From Flaviflagellibacter sp963786225 (lineage in GTDB: Bacteria; Pseudomonadota; Alphaproteobacteria; Rhizobiales; Methylopilaceae), in NCBI GenBank assembly GCA_963786225.1, contig CAWAYQ010000006.1, positions 62,001-126,000 on the forward strand: a stretch of 64,000 bases of DNA, in the 5' to 3' direction. Numbering within the stretch: the first letter of the stretch is position 1; each line of letters opens with the position of its first letter. The notes under the pieces are model-generated. The model was not told where the DNA came from, did no database searches, and saw nothing but the letters and a program-made list of their open reading frames with translations. Shown one piece after another: positions 1-9,713 of the stretch. The translations under genes were made by a program, and so were the position numbers.

Positions 1-2096
1 ACGTCGGACTCGGTGATGCCGCCGGCGCCGGCGTGCAGAACGCGCGCCGAAACCTCGTCATTGCCGACCTTTGCCAGCGCCTGGATGATCGCTTCGACCG
101 AGCCCTGCACGTCGCCCTTGATGACGAGCGGGAACTCCTGACGGCCGGCCGCGGTCTTCAGGTTCGACATCATCTGTTCGATGGAGCCGCCGCCACCGCG
201 TCCCGCGCGCGCCGCCGCGAGATCGCGGCGCTGGCGCTGACGGTATTCGGTGACTTCGCGCGCGCGCGCTTCGTTCTCGACGACCGCGAGACGGTCGCCC
301 GCCTCCGGCGCGCCCTGGAAGCCGAGCACTTCGACCGGAAGCGAGGGACCCGCTTCGGTGACGTTCTTGCCCTGATCGTTGATCAGCGCGCGGACACGGC
401 CCCATTCGGAGCCCGCAACCACGATGTCGCCGTTCTTCAGCGTGCCGCGCTGCACCAGGACCGTCGCGACCGGGCCGCGGCCCTTGTCGAGCTTGGCTTC
501 GATCACGATGCCTTCGGCGGCACGATCCGGATTGGCCTTGAGGTCGAGCAGTTCGGACTGCAGCTGGATCAGCTCCAGCAGCTTGTCGAGATTGAGCTTC
601 TCCTTGGCCGAAACCTCGACTTCGAGGATTTCGCCGCCGAGGCTTTCGACCTGGATTTCGTACTGCAGCAATTCGGTACGTACACGCTCGGGCTTTGCGC
701 CCGGCTTGTCGATCTTGTTGATGGCGACGATGATCGGAACGCCCGCCGCCTTGGCGTGGCTGATCGCCTCCACCGTCTGCGGCATGACGCCGTCATCGGC
801 GGCCACGACGAGAACCACGATGTCGGTCGCCTTCGCGCCGCGCTGGCGCATCGAGGTGAACGCTTCGTGACCGGGCGTGTCGATGAAGGTCACAAGGCCG
901 CCGAGCGGCGTCTTCACCTGATAGGCGCCGATATGCTGGGTGATGCCGCCGGCCTCGCCGGATACGACATTGGTCCGGCGGATGGCGTCGAGCAACGAAG
1001 TCTTGCCGTGGTCGACATGGCCCATGATCGTCACGACCGGAGGACGCGAAATCTGCGCGCCGTCTTGGTCGGCCGCGTCGAAGAGGCCCTCTTCCACGTC
1101 CGATTCCGCCACGCGGCGAACGGTGTGGCCGAGTTCCTCGGCGATCAGCTGAGCGGTGTCGGCGTCGATCACATCGTTGATCTTCTTCATCTCGCCCTGC
1201 TTCATCAGCAGGCGGATGACATCGACCGCGCGTTCGGCCATGCGGTTGGCGAGTTCCTGGATCGTGATGGTTTCCGGGATCACGACGTCGCGCTGGATCT
1301 TTTCCTTCGGTTCGGCCTGAACCTTGCCGGTCATGCGCTGGACGCGGCGGCGGAAGGCGGCGACCGAACGGGCGCGCTCTTCTTCGGACTCGAACGCCGT
1401 CGTCAGCGTCAGGCGGCCACGCTGCTTTTCCTGGCCGGCCTTGGCGCGTTCGGGTTTGGGCGGCGTGACGGGACGTCCCGGCATTCCGGGACGGCGTACG
1501 GGTCCGCGCGGGGCTTCGTCTTCTTCCTCGACGCGAATGGGAGCGCGCGGCGCTGCCGTGGCTTCCTCGCCGAGCCGCTTCTTGGCGGCATCCTCGGCCT
1601 TCTTCCGCGATTCCTCTTCGCCGGTCCGGCGGGATTCCTCTTCCTTCTTGCGGGCTTCGGCGGCTTCGCGTTCGGCGGCGCGGCGCTGATCCTCGGCGGC
1701 GCGACGCTTGGCGTCCTCCTCGGCCTTGATCCGGTCGCTGGCCTCGCGCGAGCGGGCATCCGACAGAGCGCGGTCGCGCGCCTCGATCTCATCCGATGTC
1801 AAAGTGCGCAGAACCACGCCCGGCGCGCGCGGGGCCCGCGGCGCCTGCTGCGGTGCGGCAGGGGCCGGCGCGGCCGTGGTGGTGGTGACGACCGTCTTCT
1901 TGACGATGGGCGCGGCGACGGGTTCGGGTTTGTCGCCCGGTCCGATGACCCGGCGCTTCACCTTCTCGACAACGACTTGCTTCGAGCGGCCATGGCTGAA
2001 GCTCTGCTTCACCGTGCCCTGCTCGATCGGCCGTTTCAGCGTCAGAGTTTTGCCCAGGCCAAGAGTCTTGTCGCCCGGGTTTTTAGTATCCGTCAT
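1..2096 (-). CDS. infB: Translation initiation factor IF-2 (3' end beyond window)
   Basis: IF-2 is the GTPase that brings initiator fMet-tRNA to the 30S subunit and promotes subunit joining. About 698 codons are visible; the C-terminal part lies off the left edge. The first ~250 residues are charged, with Ala/Pro and Glu/Arg-rich low complexity, as in alphaproteobacterial IF-2. The G domain follows, with G1 GHVDHGKT near residue 357, G3 DTPGHEAF near 403 and G4 NKID near 459. The ATG at 2096 overlaps the ylxR stop in an ATGA, so translation of the two is probably coupled. It is the last visible gene of the rimP-nusA-ylxR-infB operon. A long open frame on the opposite strand is only its antisense shadow. 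Confidence 0.97.
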   Translation of the reverse strand, partial: MTDTKNPGDKTLGLGKTLTLKRPIEQGTVKQSFSHGRSKQVVVEKVKRRVIGPGDKPEPVAAPIVKKTVVTTTTAAPAPAAPQQAPRAPRAPGVVLRTLTSDEIEARDRALSDARSREASDRIKAEEDAKRRAAEDQRRAAEREAAEARKKEEESRRTGEEESRKKAEDAAKKRLGEEATAAPRAPIRVEEEDEAPRGPVRRPGMPGRPVTPPKPERAKAGQEKQRGRLTLTTAFESEEERARSVAAFRRRVQRMTGKVQAEPKEKIQRDVVIPETITIQELANRMAERAVDVIRLLMKQGEMKKINDVIDADTAQLIAEELGHTVRRVAESDVEEGLFDAADQDGAQISRPPVVTIMGHVDHGKTSLLDAIRRTNVVSGEAGGITQHIGAYQVKTPLGGLVTFIDTPGHEAFTSMRQRGAKATDIVVLVVAADDGVMPQTVEAISHAKAAGVPIIVAINKIDKPGAKPERVRTELLQYEIQVESLGGEILEVEVSAKEKLNLDKLLELIQLQSELLDLKANPDRAAEGIVIEAKLDKGRGPVATVLVQRGTLKNGDIVVAGSEWGRVRALINDQGKNVTEAGPSLPVEVLGFQGAPEAGDRLAVVENEARAREVTEYRQRQRRDLAAARAGRGGGGSIEQMMSNLKTAAGRQEFPLVIKGDVQGSVEAIIQALAKVGNDEVSARVLHAGAGGITESD

Positions 2097-2749
2097 TCCA
2101 CATCCGTTTCTGCGGCCGCATCCTCTTGCGAGGCCTGCCCCGGTTCGATCTGCCTGTAGCGCGCAAGCACAGAGGCCCGCGCGATAAAAGCGTCGCTCAC
2201 GGGGTCCGCGAGCAGCGCTGCGTGTACCACATTCTCCCGGCCCAAGGCCAAGAGCATTTGCCCCGAGGAGAAAAGCTCCATCACCGTGGCCGCTCCGCCA
2301 CCCGATCCGCGCTTGGCGGCCTGGGCCAGTTTCCGTTTGCCGTCCCTCGCGCCCTCGGTGGCGTGAAGCACCACAACGGCCTCGTTCTTCGCCAACGCCG
2401 CCTCGACTTTTCCGAAGCCCGTCAGCACCTTCCCGGCCTTGTTCGCCATGGACAGCATTTCGAGCGCAGAGCGCTCGATCAGGCCCTCGACCTCGGCCGA
2501 GAGGTCCGGCGACACAGTTACCTGCCCCTTGAAGCCGCGCGCGAACGCCTTTCGCTTTACGGCCTCATCCACCCGATCCTTCCGCGCCTCGACCCAGACG
2601 CCGCGGCCCGGAAGCCGCCGTCTCAGATCCGGCACGACCGTCCCGTCCGGCGCGCGGACGAAGCGGATCAGATCCTCGACCGGATGCGCCACGCGGGTTA
2701 CCGCGCAGCTGCGCGTGGTCGCGCGCCGGTCGTCTTTTTCGTCGCTCAG
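2093..2749 (-). CDS. ylxR: YlxR/DUF448 RNA-binding protein with C-terminal L7Ae-like domain
   Basis: Small nucleic-acid-binding protein always found between nusA and infB; the longer alphaproteobacterial form adds an L7Ae-like half (here from about residue 85). The first GTG (2692) gives a protein starting VAHPVEDLIRFVRAP, which would cut off the conserved N-terminal Arg-x-Cys-x-Val-Thr-Arg element. That element is encoded in frame just upstream as RSCAVTR. The frame is closed by a stop at 2780-2782 and has no ATG, GTG or TTG before 2692. The best start is therefore the CTG at 2749, which overlaps the nusA TGA as CTGA and gives 218 residues. What is seen: the motif and the absence of a usual start. 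What is inferred: CTG initiation. A sequence error turning A into C is possible. Confidence 0.8.
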   Translation of the reverse strand: MSDEKDDRRATTRSCAVTRVAHPVEDLIRFVRAPDGTVVPDLRRRLPGRGVWVEARKDRVDEAVKRKAFARGFKGQVTVSPDLSAEVEGLIERSALEMLSMANKAGKVLTGFGKVEAALAKNEAVVVLHATEGARDGKRKLAQAAKRGSGGGAATVMELFSSGQMLLALGRENVVHAALLADPVSDAFIARASVLARYRQIEPGQASQEDAAAETDVE

Positions 2750-4344
2750 GCCGAAGCCTCCTCCTCGGCGGGCTCTTCTTCAGCCGCGGCCTCGGGCAGC
2801 TCGTCGATCCAGCCGGCCTTGACGCGCGCCTGCATGATGAGCGCCTCGGCCTCTTCCTTCGAAATGGCAAAGCCGTCGAGGGCGCCGGGGAAACGCTTGG
2901 TCTCGCCGTCCTTGCGCTCGGTCCAGCCGAGCAGGTCGTCGGTCGCGCTGCCCGCGAGATCTTCCACCGATTTGATATCGTTCTCGCCAAAAGCAACCAG
3001 CATCTGGCTCGTGACGCCGGGAATTTCCTTCAATTCGTCGGCAACGCCCAGCTCGACGCGCTTGGCGTCGTGCTCCGCTTCGATCCGGGAGAGCGTTTCG
3101 CGCGCGCGGCTCTGGATTTCGTTCGCCGTGTCCTCGTCGAAGCCCTGTATGGACGAAATTTCGGCGATATCGACGAAGGCGATTTCCTCGACCGTGCCGA
3201 AGCCCTCGGCCGCAAGCAGCTGGCCGACAACCTCGTCGACATCGAGCGCTTCCATGAAGCGCTGCGTGCGTTCGTTGAATTCCTTCTGGCGGCGCTCGGA
3301 TTCCTCGGCTTCCGTCAGGATGTCGATGTCCCAGCCGGTGAGTTGCGAGGCAAGGCGCACATTCTGGCCGCGGCGGCCAATGGCGAGCGAAAGCTGATCG
3401 TCCGGCACGACGACTTCGATCTTGCCCAAATCCTCGTCGAGCACGACCTTGACCACTTCCGCCGGCTGCAGCGCGTTGACGATGAACGTCGCCTCGTCCT
3501 GCGACCACGGAATGATGTCGATCTTCTCGCCCTGCAATTCGTTCACGACAGCCTGCACGCGCGAACCGCGCATGCCGACGCAGGCGCCGACCGGATCGAT
3601 CGACGAATCACGCGAGATGACGCCGATCTTGGCGCGCGAACCCGGATCGCGGGCAACCGCCTTGACCTCGATGATGCCGTCATAGATTTCCGGCACTTCC
3701 TGCGCGAACAGTTTCGCCATGAACTGCGGATGCGTGCGGCTGAGGAAAATCTGCGGCCCGCGTGGCTCCGAGCGCACGTCGTAGACGTAAGCGCGGATGC
3801 GGTCGCCGGGGCGGAACATTTCGCGCGGCAGGAGTTCGTCGCGGCGCACAATGGCTTCGCCGCGACCGAGATCGACGATGACGTTGCCGTATTCGACGCG
3901 CTTGACGACGCCGTTCACGATGTCGCCGATGCGGTCCTTGTATTCGAGGTACATGCGCTCGCGTTCGGCCTCGCGCACTTTCTGCACGATGACCTGCTTG
4001 GCCGACTGCGCCGCGATGCGGCCGAAGTCGAACGGCGGCAGCGTTTCGGAAATGTAATCGCCGGGCTGCGCGGCGGGATTGCGATGACGCGCCTCTTCGA
4101 GCGCGATGTCGGTCGAGGTGTTCTCGACCTTATCGGTGACGAGCAAGAGGCGCGACAGCTTGATCTCGCCCGTCTTCGGGTGGATTTCGGCGCGCACTTC
4201 CGTCTCGGCGCCGTAGCGGGCGCGCGCGGCCTTCGCGATCGCGTCCTCCATCGCGGCCAGCACGATCTGCCGGTCGATCACCTTCTCACGCGCGACCGCG
4301 TCGGCGATCTGCAACAGTTCCAGACGATTGGCGCTAACGGCCAT
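2746..4344 (-). CDS. nusA: Transcription termination/antitermination protein NusA
   Basis: NusA binds RNA polymerase and nascent RNA and modulates pausing, termination and antitermination. The 532 residues follow the family order: N-terminal polymerase-binding domain (to about 130), S1 domain (about 135-200), two KH domains (about 230-345, with a GxRGxxV-type loop near IGRRGQNVRL), then two helical C-terminal repeats (about 365-520) and an acidic Glu/Ala tail. It lies three bases after rimP and its stop overlaps the probable ylxR start, which fits one operon. Confidence 0.97.
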   Translation of the reverse strand: MAVSANRLELLQIADAVAREKVIDRQIVLAAMEDAIAKAARARYGAETEVRAEIHPKTGEIKLSRLLLVTDKVENTSTDIALEEARHRNPAAQPGDYISETLPPFDFGRIAAQSAKQVIVQKVREAERERMYLEYKDRIGDIVNGVVKRVEYGNVIVDLGRGEAIVRRDELLPREMFRPGDRIRAYVYDVRSEPRGPQIFLSRTHPQFMAKLFAQEVPEIYDGIIEVKAVARDPGSRAKIGVISRDSSIDPVGACVGMRGSRVQAVVNELQGEKIDIIPWSQDEATFIVNALQPAEVVKVVLDEDLGKIEVVVPDDQLSLAIGRRGQNVRLASQLTGWDIDILTEAEESERRQKEFNERTQRFMEALDVDEVVGQLLAAEGFGTVEEIAFVDIAEISSIQGFDEDTANEIQSRARETLSRIEAEHDAKRVELGVADELKEIPGVTSQMLVAFGENDIKSVEDLAGSATDDLLGWTERKDGETKRFPGALDGFAISKEEAEALIMQARVKAGWIDELPEAAAEEEPAEEEASA

Positions 4345-4347
4345 AAC

Positions 4348-4983
4348 TTATCTCCGTCCCTTGTGGCGTTGCGTCGGCTCTTCAAGCTCGTCAACGTCCA
4401 TTTCAAGTCCATCCTGAGCCGCCGCGCGTTCGGCCTGCTTGCCGCGCTTCAGCGTCTCGTCGATCAGCGCATCCGTCAGTACGAGCCGCGCCTCGGCCAT
4501 GTCGGCCACAGGCAGCAGAACGATCCTGTCTTCCGCGCCCTCTTTCACATCGTCCCGTTCAAGCCGGGCGTTTTCGCCGTCGAGGCCGAGCAGCGTGCCG
4601 CGAAACTTCTTGCGGCCATGCGTCAGCTCTTCCATTTCGATCTTCGCGACATGTCCCGCCCAGCGGGTGAAATCCTGAAGCCGCACCAGCGGCCGGTCGA
4701 TCCCGGGCGACGACATTTCCAGATAATAGGCCCGCTCGATCGGATCCTCGACATCGAGCACCGGCGAGATCGCTTTCGACGCCTTTTCGCAATCGTCGAC
4801 ATTCATCGTGCCGTCCGGCCGCTCGGCCATGATCTGCACGGTGCATCCGTTCTGCGCCGTTACCTTCACCCGCACCAGGCGAAAACCGAGATCGCCGAGC
4901 ACCGGCTCGATGATCACCGCGACGCGCGCGGCGACACCGGTTTCCCGGATCAGGCGTTCGTCGAGGCCGGTTTCGTCCGTCAT
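4348..4983 (-). CDS. rimP: Ribosome maturation factor RimP
   Basis: RimP assists assembly of the 30S subunit. The start at 4983 gives MTDETGLDERLIRETG and 211 residues, the usual length with N-terminal alpha/beta and C-terminal SH3-like domains (for example VEDPIERAYYLEMSSPGIDRP in the middle). The frame stays open upstream to 5163, but that part shows no family similarity and covers the leader and promoter. A basic C-terminal tail (ends RHKGRR) is normal for rhizobial forms. It is the first gene of the operon with nusA, ylxR and infB. Confidence 0.94.
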   Translation of the reverse strand: MTDETGLDERLIRETGVAARVAVIIEPVLGDLGFRLVRVKVTAQNGCTVQIMAERPDGTMNVDDCEKASKAISPVLDVEDPIERAYYLEMSSPGIDRPLVRLQDFTRWAGHVAKIEMEELTHGRKKFRGTLLGLDGENARLERDDVKEGAEDRIVLLPVADMAEARLVLTDALIDETLKRGKQAERAAAQDGLEMDVDELEEPTQRHKGRR

Positions 4984-5026
4984 AGGCTCCAAATGCCAAA
5001 AGAGCGGGCCCCCGAAGGAACCCACT

Positions 5027-5046
5027 CTCATGAAAGCTGTCATGAG
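5027..5046 (-). promoter_or_regulatory. Hairpin in the rimP operon leader
   Basis: Perfect 7-bp inverted repeat CTCATGA/TCATGAG (5027-5033 and 5040-5046) with a six-base loop, about 45 bases before the rimP start and downstream of a candidate promoter. It could be a leader hairpin or a binding site. No T-run follows it, so it does not look like a simple terminator. Confidence 0.4.
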
Positions 5047-5063
5047 AAGGAAGTTGCCTCTTT

Positions 5064-5091
5064 CATATAGGAAAAGGGGGCCTCCGCGCAA
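5064..5091 (-). promoter_or_regulatory. Candidate sigma-70-type promoter for rimP-nusA-ylxR-infB
   Basis: On the minus strand a TTGCGC box (5086-5091) is followed after 16 bases by TATATG (5064-5069). This sits in the divergent gap before rimP and predicts a leader of about 75 bases. The assignment rests only on similarity to the -35/-10 consensus and on position. Confidence 0.4.
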
Positions 5092-5174
5092 GTTGCGGAC
5101 TTCGGAGGGTTGACGGCGCCCGGCGGGCTTCGCCACGCGCAGCGGTTTCGGGCTCCGCGGCATTGACGAAAATG

Positions 5175-5213
5175 CCGTCAGGGTTTACCTGACTGTCAGG
5201 CTCATCCTGACGG
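5175..5213 (+). promoter_or_regulatory. 39-bp nested palindrome before the zinc-finger/HTH gene
   Basis: Two nested inverted repeats share one centre at 5194. The outer arms are CCGTCAGG (5175-5182) and CCTGACGG (5206-5213); the inner arms are CCTGAC (5188-5193) and GTCAGG (5195-5200). The element CCTGAC therefore occurs four times in alternating direction. The right outer arm overlaps the probable ribosome binding site (GGGAG, 5212-5216) of the gene at 5224. It could be an operator, perhaps autoregulatory because the gene product carries a helix-turn-helix, or an RNA hairpin controlling translation. Confidence 0.6.
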
Positions 5214-5223
5214 GAGCGATTCC

Positions 5224-5562
5224 ATGTCCGAACGTCTTTGTTGTTCCTTTTGCGGAAAGTCAGAGCATGAGATCGCGAAGCTGGTGGCCGGACCAGGCGG
5301 CCTGCACATCTGCGACGAATGTGTCGGCGCCTGTCGCCTTATCATGGAGGGGGATATCGCGCTCGCCCGTGAGTTTGACCCGGCCGCGTGGCCGACGGAG
5401 CGACTTCTGGGGGTGCTTGGCCCCTTGAACGCCACCGCAGAGGCGCACCGCAATCATTTGGCCGATGTCGTGGACGTCTTGAAAGCGCGGAATGTGAGCT
5501 GGGCGAAAATTGCGGCTCCGCTGGGTGTCTCGCGACAATCGGCTTGGGAGCGGTTTCGGTAA
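5224..5562 (+). CDS. Stand-alone ClpX-type C4 zinc finger protein with C-terminal helix-turn-helix
   Basis: 112 residues. The N-terminus (about 6-45) copies the zinc-binding dimerisation domain of ClpX: CSFCGKS, then CDECVGACRLI, supplying four cysteines. There is no AAA+ domain. The C-terminal ~35 residues (VSWAKIAAPLGVSRQSAWERF) look like a helix-turn-helix. In ClpX this zinc domain binds adaptors and substrates, so the protein could be an adaptor or a DNA-binding regulator; the function is not known to me. The start has a GGGAG ribosome site seven bases upstream, and a striking palindrome precedes it. It is transcribed divergently from rimP. Confidence 0.85.
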   Translation: MSERLCCSFCGKSEHEIAKLVAGPGGLHICDECVGACRLIMEGDIALAREFDPAAWPTERLLGVLGPLNATAEAHRNHLADVVDVLKARNVSWAKIAAPLGVSRQSAWERFR

Positions 5563-5592
5563 GGAATCTCCGCTCGTCCGAGATTCTAAATT

Positions 5593-6292
5593 TCAATCGC
5601 GCCGGAAGACGAGATAGGCCGGAATCCGGCCCTCGCGCAGAGCCTTGGCCTCATAACGGGTGCCGGGCCAGCCCGCCCAGGGCAGCCGCCAATCGTCGGC
5701 GCGCTCGGCCGTCCAGACCAGAGCCGGCTCGGCGGCGGGCATGAATCAGCGTCCACGCGACATAGCTTTCAATATCGCTGGCGAAGCGGAATTCCCCGCC
5801 GGGCTTCACCGCCCGGACGATGCGCTTCAGGTTCTCGTCGGACACGAAGCGCCGCTTCCACTGGCGCTTCTTCGGCCAAGGATCGGGATAGAGCAGATCG
5901 GTCCGGACCACGCTCGCCTCCGGAAGCCAATCGAGGAGGAAGGCCGCGTCCTGGTCGTAAAGGCGGACATTGGAAAGACCGCGCTCGTCGATCCCGGCCA
6001 AAGCCTTGGCCATGCCGTTCAGGAACGGCTCGACGCCGATAAACCCCGTTTTCGGGTTTTTCTCAGCTTCGCCAAGGAGATGCTCACCGCCGCCGAAACC
6101 GATCTCCAGGCGGATCTCGTCCACCTTGGCCGCGAACAACGTGCTCAGATCCCCCGGCGCGGGCGCCGAGAGGTCGAGCTTGAGCTGCGGAAAGAGCGTT
6201 TCGAACCGCGCGGCCTGTCCGGCCCGCAGCGGCTTGCCCTTGCGGCGACCGAAAAGGGCGCCCCGCGCCGGGTGTCCGGCATCGGGCGCCAT
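5593..6292 (-). pseudogene. trmB: tRNA (guanine-N7-)-methyltransferase, frameshifted
   Basis: TrmB makes m7G46 in tRNA using S-adenosylmethionine. The ATG at 6292 starts nine bases after the metK stop. The first ~180 residues carry the methyltransferase core (LEIGFGGGEHLL; YPDPWPKKRQWKRRF). At about 5731-5745 the frame is lost. The family C-terminus (ALVWTAERADDWRLPW..., ending AYLVFRRD) continues in another frame to a TGA at 5593-5595. The gene length is 3n+1, which fits one extra base in the GGCGGCGGGC run. A sequencing insertion is more likely than decay because both halves are well conserved. Product identity is clear. Confidence 0.9.
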
Positions 6293-6300
6293 CTCAGGTC

Positions 6301-7479
<1,179 letters not shown>

Positions 7480-7571
7480 GGGACGCTCCGGGAAAAATTC
7501 AGGCGCTTGGGAGCGCAAAGCCTTCTCGCAGGCGTGCGCGAGGCGGTCAAGATGCGCGGAACAAGCCCGGC

Positions 7572-7985
7572 TCAGGCCTTCTCTTCGAGTGCTTCTTCGG
7601 CAATCGAGGAAACGAGATCGACGATGCGGCGGCGCACCTTCGGATCCCTCACCTTCATGAAGCTCTTGGTGAGCTGCAGGCCTTCCGACGTCGCGAGGAA
7701 ATCGGCGACATAGTCGTTCTTCTTTTCGCTGAAACCCGCGGGGAGAGCTTCGCCCTGGGCGTCCTCGAAGAAGTAGGACACCGGGACGGCGAGCACTTCC
7801 GAAATCTGCTGCAGGCGCGAAGCGCCGATTCGGTTCGTGCCCTTCTCGTATTTCTGAATTTGCTGAAACGTGATGCCAAGCGAGGTGCCGAGCTTTTCCT
7901 GCGACATGCCGACCAGCAGACGGCGCATGCGAACGCGCGCACCAACATGTTTATCGATCGGATTGGGGGCCTTTGTGGCCATCAT
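7572..7985 (-). CDS. XRE-family transcriptional regulator, PraR-like
   Basis: 137 residues with a Cro/C1 helix-turn-helix (about 19-74) reading RMRRLLVGMSQEKLGTSLGI then FQQIQKYEKGTNRIGASRL, then a short helical C-terminus. Wording and place between lnt and metK match the rhizobial PraR group, which is known to affect biofilm, quorum-sensing and reb genes. I infer that relationship from memory of the family. The ATG at 7985 has AGGAG seven bases upstream and is preferred over the longer frame. Regulon unknown here. Confidence 0.88.
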   Translation of the reverse strand: MMATKAPNPIDKHVGARVRMRRLLVGMSQEKLGTSLGITFQQIQKYEKGTNRIGASRLQQISEVLAVPVSYFFEDAQGEALPAGFSEKKNDYVADFLATSEGLQLTKSFMKVRDPKVRRRIVDLVSSIAEEALEEKA

Positions 7986-8130
7986 AGCAAAGCTCCTGCC
8001 GTGACCGTGATCACGTGCGTTGGCACCGACAGCCTCAGAAATCGCCGGTAACGGAATGGGCACTTGCCCGACGTGCGTTAAGCCCCCGCTTCCCGCACGC
8101 GGCGCACAATGGTTCCGCATATTTGCAATG

Positions 8131-9709
8131 TCAAACCCGCCAATGGGGGTAAAGGGCCCCTACAATGGTCGCAAGATAGAGGAGAAAAAGCAGGGATATT
8201 CCAAAGCGATGATAGATCGTCGGCGCGGTCGCCGACGGCAGCAATGCGTCGATGACACCTTCGTCGCCGACCGGCATTTCGCTCAGTATCCGGCCCCACG
8301 GATCGACGATCGCGGAGATGCCGGTATTGGCGGCGCGAATCAGCGGCAGGCCTTGTTCCACGGCGCGCACACGGGCCTGCGCGAAATGCTGGTGCGGACC
8401 GGCGGTGTCGCCGAACCAACCGTCATTCGTCACGTTCACGAGAGCGTCCGGCCGCTCGTCGGGATCGTAAACTCCGGTCGGGAAGATCGCCTCGTAGCAA
8501 ATCAGCGGGCCGAGCTTCACGCCGTTCGGCAGAACTATGTTCTTCGGAGCACTTCCCGCCGAGAACCCGCCCGGCAGCCGCGTCAGCTGGCGCAGGCCGA
8601 GGCCCTCCAGAAAATCCTGAAACGGCAGGAATTCGCCGCCCGGAACGAGATGCACCTTGTCGTAGGTCGCGATGATCGAGCCGTCACCGCCGAGCGCATG
8701 GATCGCGTTGAAGACGCGACCGCCGGCCGGGCGCACCGTCGTCCTCGATACGCGCCGCCCCGGTCAGCAGGACGGAGCCGGTCGGCAGAAGCGCACCGAT
8801 TTGCGCGAGCGCGTCCGGCGTTTTGGCGAGGAAGAACGGAAATGCCGATTCCGGCCAGACCAGAACATCGACATCCGCCATGCCGCTGCGTTCGGGCGAT
8901 GTGCGTTTGTCCGAGAGCGCGAGATAGCGCGCCATGATCTGGTCTTTTGCCGCCGGCCGGAACTTGTCGTCCTGCGCTACGTCGGGCTGCATGATGCGAA
9001 TACGCACATTCGTCGCCGCGCCGTCGCCCGCGAGGGTGAGCCGCGCCGCGCCGAAGCCCGCGAGAGCGGCGAGAACGGCAGCCGCGACGATCACCGGCCG
9101 CCACCGCGTCGGACTGCCGTCGCCGAGCGAGGCCGGCGCCGCGAACACCGCGATCGCAACCAGCGTCAGTCCCTCGACGCCGATCAGCGAGGCGGCCTGT
9201 CCCATCAGCGGATTGTTGGCCAGCGCATAGCCGAATTCGTTCCACGGAAAGCCCGTCAACACGCGCCCGCGCAGCCATTCGGACAGCCCGAGTCCGAAGG
9301 CGAGCGCCAGAAAGCGCGCCGGGCCGTTCGACCACAGCAGCCGCGCCAATGCGCAACCGAAGGCGGGAAATAGCGCCAGAAACAGCGGAAGCCCGATCAC
9401 CGCGAACGGCATCATCCATTGATAATTGTCGCCCGGGACGAAGAAGGCTGCGCCGATCCACCACAGCCCGGCGAGGAAATAACCGAAGCCGAACGAAAAG
9501 CCGATTACGGCCGCGGCCCGTACTCCTCCTTTTCCGCCGCCGGCTCCGTCGAGAAACAGAACAAGGGCAGGGAAAGTGAGAAACAGAACCGGCCACAGAT
9601 CGTAAGGCGGCATGGCCAAAGCCGAGGCCGCGCCCGCCATGGCCGCTGCCGCGACACGCCTGCGGCCGTCGAGAAGAACAAGGCGATGGACAGGCAGGGC
9701 GAAGCGCAA
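8131..9709 (-). pseudogene. lnt: Apolipoprotein N-acyltransferase, frameshifted
   Basis: Lnt adds the third acyl chain to lipoproteins in the inner membrane. The 5' part (9709 to about 8735) encodes the membrane domain and the start of the nitrilase domain, with the catalytic Glu in VWPESAFPFF. The 3' part continues in another frame from about 8735 to 8131, with the catalytic Lys in TYDKVHLVPGGEF and Cys in ICYEAIFP. The gene is 3n+1 long, and the switch from RIEDDGAPG to GGRVFNAIHALGG lies in the GC-rich 8713-8740 stretch. The break would separate the catalytic triad. Lnt is essential in most Gram-negatives and both halves are intact, so one inserted base by sequencing error is likely. Confidence 0.92.
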
Positions 9710-9713
9710 AGCG

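Noticed and set aside
33..2159. 708-codon open frame on the plus strand opposite infB
   Set aside because: It is antisense to the recognisable IF-2 sequence, has no family features, and reflects GC-rich codon bias.
3070..5070. 666-codon plus-strand open frame opposite nusA and rimP
   Set aside because: Antisense shadow of two conserved genes; it runs across the gap between them and has no domain.
7480..7571. SAM riboswitch upstream of metK
   Set aside because: No SAM-I, SAM-II or SAM/SAH core motif was recognised in the 92-base gap.
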